A stretch of 64,000 nt of DNA from Lomentospora prolificans (taxonomy: Eukaryota > Ascomycota > Sordariomycetes > Microascales > Microascaceae), in the NCBI GenBank assembly GCA_029532625.1, contig JARFXM010000003.1:3224001-3288000 (forward strand), written 5' to 3'. A program made the position numbers and the translations under genes. The notes beneath the pieces were generated by a model. It was given only the letters and a program-made list of their open reading frames with translations. It was not told the DNA's origin and did not search any database. This document shows positions 21,615 to 34,025 of the stretch, one piece after another. Within the stretch, counting starts at the first letter, position 1. Every line of letters begins with the position of its first letter.

Positions 21615-24600
21615 GGTGGGTGCCGATCATAACCGGGATTGACGAGTAGCTTATCTCGGCCGTTGTCAACTCAAATAATTATGGCCTAGGGCGCAGGGGA
21701 ATGAGCTGAAAGTTTAGATTCCAAAGTGTAGGGCTCCTTTTAGATGTTTTGCATCATGTTGCACGCAAGCTCCCCTTTTAAACTCCGAAAGCCGGACCGC
21801 TTTCTCGCACGCCCTTCCTGATGTACCTCGGTCTGCGGCAGCCTGGCTCCGGCGGGGTGTGGCAGAACGGGAACGCTTGATCGTTATCTAAAGACGCCAA
21901 CAACGCTCGAGCACGTGCGGGCGGAGATAACCTTGTGTTTCTGCGCTCTTCGGTGCGACTTCAAGATTATCAAGGCCAATGACCTGGGAATCAATATTCG
22001 GCGAGAAATTACGACAGGTTCGGCTCGGATGTGACACGCTAAAGTCCAGCGGGCTTTGATAGACGCAAGCTAAGCGGCCTAAAAGAGGCGAAATTCAGTC
22101 AATATAAGCTTTCAGGTACCACAATAACGATCAGGCGTAGAGGAGTAATTCAGCGCGATTCGCCACGATCCAGCTCCGGGGCCGAGCGGGGCCGTCGCCC
22201 ATCCGAGGACGGTGTCGAAGCCCACTCCCACCCTCACCCTCCCCACTTCGTCTCTCGGACCAACAGATTTACCGAAATAGTTTCACTTCTGCTTAGGTCT
22301 AAAGGTCGGGTTAAGAGAAGAATAATGATCATATAACTAAATATGGAAAGGAAAATCTGGAAATGCCCACCACCTGGTTGATATCATTGCGAGCACAAAT
22401 ATGGATCCCAATGAATCAAAGAAAGCGGATGTAGTTCATTTGCATTACATTCTCTGAGCCATCCTATGGTGAGGCTTTGGCCTCTGGCCATTACTCTATA
22501 TTACATTCATAGATATCATCACTCAACGACGCACTTTGAAACACAACCTAACCTGGCGGACATGTATAATGGGGAGTCACCGGCTAGGGAATCCCGATCT
22601 AGACTGGCGGGGTTTGCTCTTTCTCGACAACATCGCATTCAAGAGTCCCTCTGAACTATCCATCTTACCCACCCGAATGATGCAACCCTTACCGAGATCT
22701 CAATCAAAGCTGCCATCCGTTTCGCTGACAAGTTCTTCGACATCGCCCTCTCTCACAACCGTTCGAAAGCTTAGGTAAATATTGGGCCTACCATCAATCA
22801 TTGCCGTAGGGCTCTCCGTTTAGCACTGATATTTGACTACCGCCTTCCGCGTTTCAGCTTCTTGTAGGTATACTTCTGGTCGACCACGTTATATTGCACG
22901 TGGCCTACATGATCAAAGTATATTCTAATTTCTTTGCTGTCGTCTGGGGGAAGGGGAAGGGGGGATCAGAATCGTCAACCTAAGAGTCGAATTTCAAGGA
23001 AGCGGGGTCCCCTTGGGGCCATACTGTCTGTGACGACTTGAATAACCCCGAAAGATCTCATGGGAAGCTGTTTAATGTTCTAAACAAAGTTCAATATTAA
23101 TGATCCTTAACCAGGGCTAGATAGTTTATGCCTTGGAACAGAACCAGCTCCTCAATATCAACATGTGCGACAGACTGATGCTTGTGAGCACAATGGTCAT
23201 TAACAGCTGCAATGCCTTCACGTTAGCTTCAACAAATGTACAACTATCGTACGTGTTGCCCCTGTTGACTAGCTATTATTTCTTATCTTCTTTTTCATTA
23301 TTCTTTTATAAGCGTGCCATGAACACAGGCATTCCCGGGTGTGCCAAGCAACAATGAACAATGCCTCTTGCAATATAGTTTGGCAAGCTGCATAATGTTC
23401 AGCTTGTTGATTCCCCACGCCATGATTACATTGATAGATCTTAGTTTCACCCCACACTTGCTGAAGTCCTGCAGGATCGCCACCGAGGAGTTATCGGCTA
23501 GAAGAAGAGAGCCCTTAGGAGTCACCCATGGGGCTACCACAGCTGTTGTAATAAGATTAAATATCCTGAAATAGTCATGGGAGCTTACCGGGTCCTTCGC
23601 CCCATTACGTGAGAATGGACTTTTTTGTGGTGATGCATGCCCTGATTCGCATGTAATTTCTGCGTGAAGCAAGCAAGAGCCTCCGCGCCACGGAAGAGAT
23701 ATAATGAACGTCTACATGGAAGTATGAGGAAAACCTGTGGCAGAAGGTCATCTTACCTAACTTCTACCCGGGGATGATCAAGTTGATAAAATTCATCACG
23801 TTGGTCTCTTTAATCTATCTACTTGTGGTGTGTTATAGCTTCCCGATATTCGAGTTTCAGCCCGCTAATAGTCAGATATCAACTCTCCTACTCTGTAAAC
23901 AAGCGCTATTTCGTGTGTAGCTAGTGGATTGGGCGACAATCTGGATGGGCCAACTCACACTGATGGGATGGTCAATCGGTAGCACGTCTAGATCATCATT
24001 TCCCGCGGTGTTCGCTTCCTTGCCCTCGTTCTCTGTAGTAACTACAAACTCTCTTTTCCTACAGCCTGTTACCGTAGAAGAACATTACCTACGGCCAGAT
24101 TCCACACGTCGGTGCTCATGTCTTTTTGATCAATTCCACTCACCCGGGGAGAGTTCATATCAAACTAAACTCGTTCAGAGTGCGCCGCTCGAACCCGAGC
24201 CGTTCACGGGACCACGATGGGGACCTCTCTGCACTTGATAATCTGCACCCTGACTCCTCCGTAGGACTAATTCGCTCCCGGGCCTAGTACTAAAGATCCT
24301 CTCTAAGGTGCCTTGCCGAGGAGGCATCGGATGCTGTTACGTTGAACTAAACCTACTTGAGCAGCTAATTGACATCGATAGGTGCTGCGTCTTGAGGTTT
24401 TGCCTTAGAATAAACACGGTTCTGAAGACAATCATTTTCGGGTGCTATGAGGACGCCGCTCCGAAGACTTGTACGGAGAGAGGGCGTTAGGATCGTCCAC
24501 AGATGGGGCAACTGCTTCCCAAGCGGTTGTTGGTTGTACTCAACCCCCCCAAATATTGTATTTCCATGATACTGTAGGGAAGTATGAAGAAGATGCACAC

Positions 24601-27600
24601 AAAAGAGCTAAATATAGCGAGAAGCAGACGGTGAGACGGTCGCATGGCCTCTGCGGCGTGACTGGCTTACACGGGGACGGCTTCAGAGGCGGCCGAGCTA
24701 TGCCTGGCAATCCAGCTTCCAAGCCTCGAGGCTGCGGCGCTATAGCTGGAGACTGGTATTAAAGCGAATCCGTGGTTGAATCCCGATAACTAACGGATTA
24801 GGATTGCGGCCCTTTAAATCTCTGAGTGCCGATCGATGGCCGGCGCGGAGACCCGTACCGTCCCATGCCTCATGAGCGTTCACCACCTATCGTCTGAACC
24901 AGAAGCATGTCTTGTAATGTCACCCTTGCATTCCACAGTCAGGTCTCGCAAAGTTAGATCCTACCTCGGGGAAAAAGTCGTCGAAGACACGAGAGATCCC
25001 AGAAGAGTAGACTGGGAGGTACGACGCTGTCGCAGCGGTCTTGGCCAGGGTGATCGACAATAGAGCAAACGAAGATGACGCGGGGAGCGGCAGAGCAACA
25101 CTTTAATATGAGACGAGATGTAGCATAAACGAAGATAGTACCATCACTAGAAATGGGGCGCGATCGAGAAGCTATGGAAGTGCTCGGGAATAGGATCCGA
25201 GTCCGAGCTGCAACTCTCGAGCAGGACTAGGCCCGTGAATAAAGGTTGGGTGATGTCGGGTTATTCCCGGAAGGGTGCGGCTTTGCCTTCTTTTCCCTCC
25301 CAATTTACGGGGTGCTCGGCCAAGGACGGAATTTTCCTTGGTTGCGAGCAATTCCTCGTGGGAAGATGCACAGGGACGGGGGCCATCACGAAGCGGATAA
25401 AGGAGCATGCGGCGGCCACCACAAATCCCTGGAAGAACCCTACGAAGCACACCGCCAGTTCTAAACTTGTGAGCTTCACAAATCTACTGGATGATGATGA
25501 CGACTGTGCATGATTTCCCTATGAAGACGTTAAGCCGGGTGAATGGACGCACGACTTGTGCCAGGTAATTAACGGTTGGGACAATGCCGGGCCTTAGGCT
25601 GAGCGGGTTCCTCGGACCAAACAGACAGATGTTGAGGAGAGTATAGTATCAAGTTTGATTCACGAACAGTAAGCGGAGCCCGACGCCACGCTCGTTGGCT
25701 GATGAGCGGGAGGGAGAAATACTTTTTTGATGATCCTTGTCTGGCACGGACGAGAATGGGCCGCCTCCGACCCAAGCCGTGATTGCTGCCTTCGGTCATC
25801 TCCTGAGGATGGAGAGCACCAGGATGAATTACGAAGGGAGATGAAAATGTGTTTGATACCCACCACGTCCACCTCGATACGGTTGGGAGTAAATTCCGCG
25901 CAGAATGGCTCTAATTCTGGCAGATCAAGTCGGATCAAAGGCTGGGGTGAAATATCTGATGGAACGAGGTAGCACAAGTACCGGTGTTGGCGGCAATGGT
26001 AAACAACTCGACAATCAGGTCGTCGGCTCGAGGTTCCGTTTGCCGGTGAGTGGAACAAACTCTGGGGATGGGGTTGCCGTAACATAATTGCGCTTGACCG
26101 AGATGAGACCGGGGAAATTGGAAAAAAGCGGACGGGACAAGCGATGTTGCGACAGTCCTGGAGCTGTTTGTAACATGGAGCTGTGGGGTAGAAAAAATCA
26201 AGAGCACAACCTCGGTCTGGTGTGAGTCAGATTCCTGGGAATGGAATCTCTTCGCAATATTATTAGTGATATGGGTGGGTCGATAATCGAAAGCGTTTCT
26301 CGCAGGAGTTTTGCCTCTCGCGTGCTCTCGAGCCAAAGAGAGTGAAGCTCCCAGGATCGCCCTCACGCCCTTCCCCCGAGCACAAACTGTTTCTCCTCTT
26401 TCACAAGGGCCCAGCAAGTCACTGGACTTGGATACTGAGCGTTCGGGCCTTCAATGCAACTGTCAGACTTCTGTCGTGGGAGGGGCCAGGTTATCAATTC
26501 TTCCATTTTATGATTGAAACAGGATTCATGGAGCATCGAGCGGACAGCACGGGGTTGCGTGGAGAAAACATGGGGTTGGGGGCTCAAACTGAAGGGCGAC
26601 ATTGAATCTATGATGGTGGTCCGAGAGGCACGTCTCTCGACTGATCGATTGTGGTAAGACATCAATCAACGGATCAATCTCCCAACAGTTGAAAATTTTT
26701 TGTCTTGCAACCTAACGCAACGCACCCAAATGCCTGGGAAGGGCGCTGGAGACCTTGCCACCTATCACAGGCTTCGCCTCCGCAAAATCTACTACTTGCC
26801 ACGGCCGAACCCCACAGACCGGCGTTTTTTTCATGCACCCCGTATTTTGTCCCATATTAACAGCATTATTGTTGCACGCGCTATATCTCAGGACTGGTAA
26901 ATACTTGCATGTACCTACAGACACTAACAACCTCGCATTTCTCTCCTTTGGGCATCTTGGATCTGGTATTATGCCCAGGCCTCAATAGATCCTTTGGAGG
27001 GTTTCAAGACTGCCAGGGGCGGGGAGAGATACCAGGGGCCCAGAGTCTAAGCTGGGATCAAGTACCAGAATTGGGCAGGTGCCTTGGCCAGTTGGGTCCG
27101 ACAGAACATTTTGGAAGCTTGGTGAGATGAACCGGGCCTTTTCTCTGCATCCTGTCTCAACAGGGGGTTCATGATTGCCGGGACGGTTCGAACCCACTAT
27201 TGAAAAGGTACCCGAGGTTTAATAGTTTGTGAATACCAATAGAAAAGGTTTGCCAAGTATTTATCCTACTTCCTTTGAGTAGTGCCAAGTAAACTATTAT
27301 ACAGAGCATGCACTGTTGGAAGCTGTCGGGATTCGAAAAATTCGATCTGCGTTTTCCCGCTTGCCCCAGCTTTGAATGTGCGACCTACAGGTTTCTCTGT
27401 AATGTAATACTGCCATTTTTGAAGCCCCAACCAAACCATTTGATAGGGAGATTTTGTGCTTCGTTGTGATTGACCGGTCAGTGGCGCAACTCCTTGCAGA
27501 GAACAGAGGGGTTGTTAGCTGGAACGTGCCATCTCGCCCCGGAATGTGGTCGTGGATACTCTGAGAGACTTAAGCACACTCGAGCCCCAATTGTCTGCAC

Positions 27601-29695
27601 TGCACTTTCCTGTCAGTGCTACGGATGGGGATCCAAATGTTTTGCTGCTGGCATATCCTGTCCTTCGAGAAATTGAACTCACGGACGCGTCAAAGCCGGC
27701 AAATCAGGTGCTCTGGTATCGCTCTGTCGGCTCGGCTCGGTCCTCCCTCACCAGAATCCATCCACGGATCATCTTGATCCTACCGAATTGCCTTGACAAG
27801 GGGTTACCTACCACACCATCCCTAAGTTGTTCAATCCAGCAAGGCTCACCACCGCAGAACGGCCAGTCTCTTCAAACCGGGGCCTTAATATCGCCGTAGC
27901 TCGTAGATTGCTGCCTACTGAATGCTCACATTGTCGATGGATTCATTGGTTACAATTGTAGGCTCAGTTAGTTGCAATATGAAATGGTTAATAGGTTTGT
28001 ATCCTCCTTCCTAATCGCTCTGGGTTTGCTCATCATACACCATGTAACCGAGGAGATATTGGGTACTATTTATACGACCTTTTATGGAAGCTGGCCTTCT
28101 CCACCATTCCTGGCCCGCCACCTTTAAGTCACGCCTCTGCTCGAGGAGAGAGAACCAGCCATGGGTGCCCGAACCGCTTCACTTCAACACCTTGAACCCA
28201 AACACAACTTCAGATTTAGACCAAAAAAGCGGGTGATATACAGGCCATTTTATCAGTCAGTGCCAGCATGGGGCGCTAGAAGCGGGAAGATAATCGAAAC
28301 CCTAGAGGGGTTGCTTTCCGAACTCGAATATTTCACTTCGCTCGCCAGCGTCGTGGTGAGAGCAAGTGCTGATAACTGGCGGACGAGCTGGTTAGGATAT
28401 TGAACACTACAACAATCAATGTGTGTGACTGCGCTTTAATGATTTATACTAGTGCCTATTGACGAGTTTCAGTCGAGTACAGAAGAGACAAGCTGTCACA
28501 AAAAAAAAAAAAAAAAAAAAAAAACGAAAACTAGGTTAGGGAGAAAATTTCCTGGCTGGAGTCAGGTTGTTTCGAGCTGGTGACCCCTGGGCGCCAGGAC
28601 GGGCCTTATTCCCACTTAGGACACCGGCATTCCACGGCTTCAAGGTCTTTAGTAGCTGGCAGAGACTTGTCCGTCGCCAGCTATAAACATTGGAGAAGGC
28701 TGCTGGGAGTATGAGTCGCCTCCGTTAATCGCACTATCGTTATTACGAGGTTATATACTAGAGCGGCAACGCTGGTAGACGATCGGACGATTACCCCAGA
28801 CTCGTATATCGCTTCCCGTTCCCCTGAGGGAAAACAGGAAAGGCGAATAACACTGCTGACGTGTAGTTTATACGTACAACCGCGAAGGTGCAAGGCAGGG
28901 AGGCCTGGTATCGTCTTCCCCGCTCCAGCTTGCGGTTCCCACCAGAAGATATACGAAGTAGAAGGTGGCACTTGAAGTACGCCTCCTAGAAGGAGCAAAC
29001 ACGACTGACTGGCCGACATGGTCAGGTTTAGCCCTGCCTTGTTCACACAGAAACACAACAGGCTGGTAACCCAGCTGTCCCACGCTCCCTTCCAATTGTC
29101 TCCAGAGCATGTTAGTACTCGAGGGCATGTTCATTGACGTCGGTCATATATGAGACGGGCACGATCAGCCTAGGGCCTGAGTTAAGGAACCCAGGGTTAA
29201 GCTGTCCATGGATGTAATTCTACCTGCTCATTCGGGTTTTGAGATGGTCTCGGTTCAAAGCTGCAATCTGTCACCAATTGGCCATCATGACCCAAACGAT
29301 AGGTATGGGTTGATACTTACGGCTGGCACGGCGCAACGGGCCAGTGGCAGTATTTAGCCCTGGGGTACGGGGGAGGGTCTGGCATTAGCGTTTGTCGCGG
29401 CCTTAAAGAACGTACCGTAGTCATTAATTAATCCCTCGACCGGACTACTCCAGCTCTCGTACGCTCCGCTCCACCCCTTGTATATTACCATGAAGTTTTG
29501 TCTCGGCCACACCCAAGCACCAAACTTCGCACCCCTGCTTTCCGTGCTCCCCGAGGTGTCCTTTCCCCCAGGCGACTCCGCCCTGCCAGGCCGCTCCCGA
29601 CTCCTTCCCTTTTTGATAAATATTTCGCTCGACCATCCTGTCCCCGACTCCTCGGCCCTTGAATGGTCTCTCCTTCTCTCTCTATTCTGCCCGAG
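21615..29695. other. 8 kb stretch without a recognised gene
   Basis: Many open frames of 60-160 codons on both strands, none with a recognisable domain, convincing exon chain or coding-like start. Base composition looks like that of the flanks, not the very AT-rich pattern of heavily RIP-mutated repeats. No terminal repeats, transposase or reverse transcriptase seen. A 25-nt A run at 28500-28524 lies about 100 nt after an 80-codon frame (28161-28403). The region may hold non-coding transcripts, decayed elements, or small lineage-specific genes I cannot see. Confidence 0.4.
28500..28524 (+). repeat. A25 homopolymer
   Basis: Uninterrupted run of 25 A. It stands about 100 nt downstream of a small open frame with stop (28161-28403), an arrangement that resembles the end of a retroposed cDNA. 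No target-site duplication was recognised, so a simple slippage tract is equally possible. Confidence 0.6.
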
Positions 29696-29703
29696 TATAT
29701 ATT
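29696..29703 (+). promoter_or_regulatory. TATA box TATATATT
   Basis: Preceded by CT-rich DNA. A candidate leader intron lies downstream at 29900-29991, with GTGAGT donor, GCTAAC branch point and CATAG acceptor (92 nt). The two together suggest a real plus-strand transcription unit leading to the 89-codon frame at 30020. Confidence 0.45.
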
Positions 29704-30019
29704 CGCCTCGGTCCCCAACTTGCGTGGTGATACTCCAAGATACCTTCTTCGGAATCATACCGCAAACTTTGGCCTCCGGGCTTCTTCCATTTACACCCTG
29801 CTTTCCATATCAGAAGCAAACCACCACTATACCTCGGTGTCTCTCGGTCGGACCTCTCTCGACTTCAATATATTTTGCACTCTTCGTTTCTTCCGGCTTG
29901 TGAGTAATTCCTGACAGCCCATCCCCTGTGAACAAATAAATCCCTTCGAAGTTGGTCTTGACCGTTGGGCGAGCTAACTCGCTCCGCATAGCACACGAAG
30001 ATCGATCTCACTCACACCC

Positions 30020-30289
30020 ATGCCCACTCCTCAACCACAACAAGCACCACACACAATGCCGGCCAGCCAGATTGTATCACCCATCCCCATCCCTCCCAGG
30101 AGGGATGCTCGTCTGGGTGCATCACCCCACGATCTCTTCACAAGTTTGAATGCGACTCTCATATCCAAGGTCGAGGAGTCCAACACTCTCAGGCGGTGTA
30201 TTCTGGAGAATGACTATAGCGTACCAGCGCCACCGCCCCCAAGCCCTGTTAGCTTCGCAAATCACTGGCCGTCGACAATACGGCATTAA
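30020..30289 (+). CDS. Possible small protein, 89 aa, unknown
   Basis: ATG at 30020 in CACCCATGCCC context. I do not recognise the protein. It has a Pro/Gln-rich N terminus (MPTPQPQQAPHTMPASQ), a short charged, possibly helical centre (HDLFTSLNATLISKVEESN) and a Pro-rich end. Support comes from context: a TATA box about 320 bp upstream and a leader intron with all three splice signals, ending 28 nt before the ATG. No signal peptide or membrane segment. Size and lack of a known family keep this tentative. Confidence 0.45.
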   Translation: MPTPQPQQAPHTMPASQIVSPIPIPPRRDARLGASPHDLFTSLNATLISKVEESNTLRRCILENDYSVPAPPPPSPVSFANHWPSTIRH

Positions 30290-31763
30290 ACTCCTCGGTA
30301 CTGCCTGCTACACGCCGACCGGCGATTCTCTGTCAACCGTTGTTTGACAGTTACAGTGATAGCTTAGACGCCGGGTGCGCCGTCCACAAACACACACCTA
30401 TGTCACATCACGACCTACCTGGAGTATTCCCCAAGACTCTGTTTTCGTAGCAATGTCGGTCTGGGGGAAACCTCCACCTTATCTTTCTCGGATTCGTTCA
30501 GAATGTACATTTTTTACTCAGAGGGTAGAGATCCTTTGAAAAATCGGCGTCCTTTTCAAGGCGTCACAGCAGTCATGGATTTTGAGGCGCAGGGACAAGG
30601 ATTGGGTTCAAGGGAGTTGGTAACATAGAATATTCGGAGGTCTTTTCTCGCTGGGGTTTTAGATTGGTACCTTGTGGTCCTTTCTTCAAGTCGTCTACGC
30701 TTTTTCTTTCCTCTGTCGATACATTCACCACTACCTACCTTGAGAGGCTAGTCTGCTATTAATTGCACCGGACCTGGGTCCTACCACTCTTCATACAGAT
30801 ATGTTGAGTTAAAATGTTAGTAATCTGTCTATGTCCCGGTACCATGGCGTTTTAATACCCCAGCTTGATGCACTGTTTCCATTCCATGTAGAAGAGATGA
30901 GATGATGATTTGCATCTGGCTGGCTGGATAAGCGAAACTGGTGGGAGATCCGCATGTAACGGCATTGAACAAGATGGTGATCGGAATACGACGAGTGAGC
31001 TTTTGATTTATATGAAGCTTCGTGATTACAAGAATTACGTGGGCATGTAAGAGATATGAAGATCATGTGTGTTAAAATGCTCAAGGTGCCTCGGGATAGA
31101 GGTTCTAGACGTTTTCGGAGTTCTTGGCATGCGGGATTGGGCATTGGTTTAGTGTTTCGAGCCTTGGAGGTTGCCGGGACAAAATCTCTTGAGAGAGCGA
31201 AGGGAAGGGGGAAAAAAGGAAAAAAAAAAAAAAAAAAAGAAGAAAAAAAAAAAGAAGAGAAAAAGAAAAGAAAACTAAAAGCGCAACATGGAAGGTGTGT
31301 TTGGGTAGTGTGCGAGTGTGGGTGGCGCGTGCTGAAACGTGGTCGCATCCAGGAACGGGTCGAGTTTGGCGTGCGCAGACCACTTTACGCGTTTGAACGC
31401 GTTCAGGCGCGCCAAACGCGTCGTCTGTTCATGATTCAAATTGCAGGACACATCCCTTCCGCAGGAAGCTATGTATTGCTTTAAACACATTTCTTTCTCC
31501 AATTGCACGATTCAGCCTCGACCACCCTCAACTTCATCTCTGCACACCGACTCTTTGGAATCAATCTTGCGACTATTATCCGCTCACAATCAACGATATT
31601 TACATCGAGCTTACTGTGTATTGACACTTGCATCACCACTACTATCAGGGATAAAACTTTTCACTGGTGCGGAAGGAGCTTCTAGCGAGACACCGTATGT
31701 TAGGAAGCTTCAAACCGCCATCCCCAGTCATCAATTTCGCATAAAAACCAGTGCATTCTCAAC
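30290..31763. promoter_or_regulatory. Upstream region of cdt1
   Basis: About 1.5 kb. A polypurine tract (G/A only, about 31191-31275, mostly A runs) is followed by three ACGCGT boxes at 31387-31392, 31397-31402 and 31416-31421, with GGCGCGCC between the last two. These are MCB/E2F-like elements about 345-375 bp before the cdt1 ATG. An open frame in the cdt1 C-terminal frame runs back to 31441 by chance. Nothing else recognised. Confidence 0.5.
31387..31421. promoter_or_regulatory. Triple MCB (ACGCGT) cluster upstream of cdt1
   Basis: Three copies of ACGCGT within 35 bp at 31387, 31397 and 31416. ACGCGT is the MluI cell-cycle box bound by MBF (Mbp1/Cdc10-type complexes), and fission yeast cdt1 is a known Cdc10 target. 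Here the boxes lie about 345-375 bp upstream of the cdt1 start. Confidence 0.6.
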
Positions 31764-33216
31764 ATGGCTCGCACCACTAGACGCTCGCAGGTTGGCCCTG
31801 CACTCACCTCGAAGGCACCTACCATTACCACCTTCACCCGAGTCTCCAAGGTCGCGGCCACCGCAAATGCTAAACAGGAGAAGACACTCCTCTCCGAGGA
31901 GTATGTCGCGACCACCGGCTCCAGGAAAAGGAAGGTGGCGATTGAGAAATCCATTGAGGCGCGCCCCACTATCGAAGTACAGTCCGATTCTAAGCGGACT
32001 TGCATACGAGATGAGAATGCTGAGATTATGGTCCCTGCTCTATTCCAAAACATTGAGAAGCTGCAGACCCAGAAGACGGACGCTAAAACTAGACACTTCG
32101 AGAAAAAACAAAAGGCGCTTGGCTCACACCGCGTCACCAAGATTTCGACAGCAAAATCTAGGAAAGCGGCCAGGCCGTCCAACAACGGCCGAATCGACGA
32201 GCTCTTTCAAAGGGCCAAGGATGCCGCCGAAGCAAAGAGTCCCCCCCGAGCTCCCCACCCATCTCTCCGAACTGGCTAGTCTCCATCGCGCATTCCTCAA
32301 GATTATTACCATCCAACTCGCTCACAACGGCATGAACACCCCAATCGATGTACGCGTTCTCTGTCCCAACATCTCGCGCACATGGGGCAAGCGCACCGTC
32401 ACCGTCGAAGATCTTCGAAGGTGCATCGCTATTGAAGGCCACAATGCCGCCAAAGACTCTGAATCAGCCTCCCCGTTCATCGTTTCCAGCTATGGCCGCA
32501 ACAAGGTCTGCGTCGAAGTTGACCCTAAATGGAACGGAGCCCCTATCGTTGTGGATAGGCTGTGCAAGCAATTTGAGGAGAACATCCGCGCACTTGGTGC
32601 CGAACGGGCGATAGACGAGATGTCTGAACTTGACTTCAACCTCGAGAGCCTGTCTCTTGCAGAATTACCCCAGGCACCAATTGCCTCACACGGATATTCT
32701 ACCGGCGTTAACCCCATTCTCGCCAAAGGCCACCGGGCTCTTACCGAGCTCAAGAACGGCATTGTCGCTAAGCAGCAAGACAAGGACGCCAAGGCGGCGG
32801 CCCTACCTACCCTGAACCCCGACGGTACCAAAATGAGTGTTCTCGACCGCATCCGAATGAAGCAGCTCGCCAAGTCCCAGTTGCCACTTCCCCCTACGGG
32901 TCCTGAGCTTCAGCGCCGTGCCGCTCTTCAACGAGTCGAGGACATTGCTGCTATCATCTCTATGCTGAGCCTTGCCAACGGTATGCCTCGCCTCGCTTTC
33001 TCCATGCCCACGATGTTGCAGAAGCTCAAAGATTCGTTGAGAATGCCTCTCTCGTCTGAGGAGGGCACAACGTGCATTCGCCTTATGGCCGCAGAAGTCG
33101 CTCCTGAATGGATCCAGATCATTACTATTGGGGGCAAGGAGAATGTTGTTATCCAGAGGGCGTTTCAACCCGTCGATAGGGTGATTAGAGAGCGCGTTGC
33201 GAAGTTGTGTTCATAA
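31764..33216 (+). CDS. cdt1: DNA replication licensing factor Cdt1 (reading frame broken by 1 nt)
   Basis: Cdt1 loads MCM2-7 on ORC/Cdc6-marked origins in G1. The N-terminal part (31764 to about 32240) is basic and disordered (MARTTRRSQVGPALTSK, TITTFTRVSK), and ends with RIDELFQRAKDAAEAKSPP. The conserved part lies one frame over, from about 32248 to 33216: ELPTHLSELASLHRAFL, LCPNISRTWGKRTVTVEDLRR (winged helix) and a C-terminal winged-helix region ending RAFQPVDRVIRERVAKLCS. The two frames meet at a run of seven C (32241-32247). With six C the frame would be continuous, about 483 aa. No intron with usable signals bridges the joint. A sequencing or assembly indel is the simplest cause for an essential gene; a true lesion or +1 frameshifting (CCC-CGA context) are alternatives. 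ATG 31764 has a good AACATGG context. Confidence 0.85.
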
Positions 33217-34025
33217 GAGGGGGATGTGGGCGAATCAGCTCATTTGTAAAGATGTGGAGGAAGTTGGCGATTGACGCGCTTTTTACAGAGGGGAGTACAT
33301 ACAAGGAAGAAGCATGTTAAAATACCCAGGGGCGTAACTAGTGGTTTGTTGGATTTTCAAAGGTTTGGAAGCATAGCAAGGTTGGCGTTTGATAGGCTTC
33401 GCACATGGTACTGGCGTTCGTTTCTCCATTTTCACAGGTTGGTCCTGAAAGTCCATCAAACTGGCCCTCCGGGTCCTTGTTCATAGCATAACATACCCTT
33501 AATAACCCGTGTTCCCACATGTCGAGCCATCCACGTCTAAAGTGAAACCCGGAAAGACTTTTGTCTTCACGAAAATCGCTCAATCAGCAGGCAATCCACA
33601 TCGGCGAAGAGGGAGAATTTGAATATCCGATAGGTTGGTCATCAGATGGCCATCTTTATCTTCTATTCAGATGAATCTATTTTGTTCGTTAAACAGGATA
33701 GTTGGAAGTATGAAAACCGCTCCCTTCCCGTAAGCAAGCCCCCAATAGGCTATGCCATGCCGTATAGATCCCAGTCATTCACCCTCCGCGAGCCTAATAA
33801 GACCGGCGAATGGAATGCGAACAAACCCGCTATAAAAAGAAAACCCAGACTCGCACTAAACACTTCCCTAGCCATATCAAAGCTTTCCACTTCCATCTAG
33901 CCTCGCCGTTTCGAATTGCTCTACCTAATCGACGCCGCGCCGAAGGTGATCAACCGCCACCCAGACGTTGTCGGGGTTGTTGCTTTCTTGTCTTTTCCAT
34001 TTTTTTCTTTGTTTTTGGGATATTT
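33217..34025. other. Convergent intergenic region
   Basis: 3' flanks of cdt1 (plus) and mbf1 (minus), 809 bp. T-rich just after mbf1 (33990-34040). No gene supported. Confidence 0.4.

Noticed and set aside
21615..29695. Transposon or RIP-mutated repeat in the 8 kb gap
   Set aside because: No terminal repeats, no reverse transcriptase or transposase motifs, and base composition not shifted to AT.
31441..31763. Extension of the cdt1 C-terminal frame upstream to 31441 as the true start
   Set aside because: It lacks protein-like composition. The frame starting at 31764 gives a basic disordered N terminus with a good start context ending exactly at the C7 run, which fits Cdt1 better.
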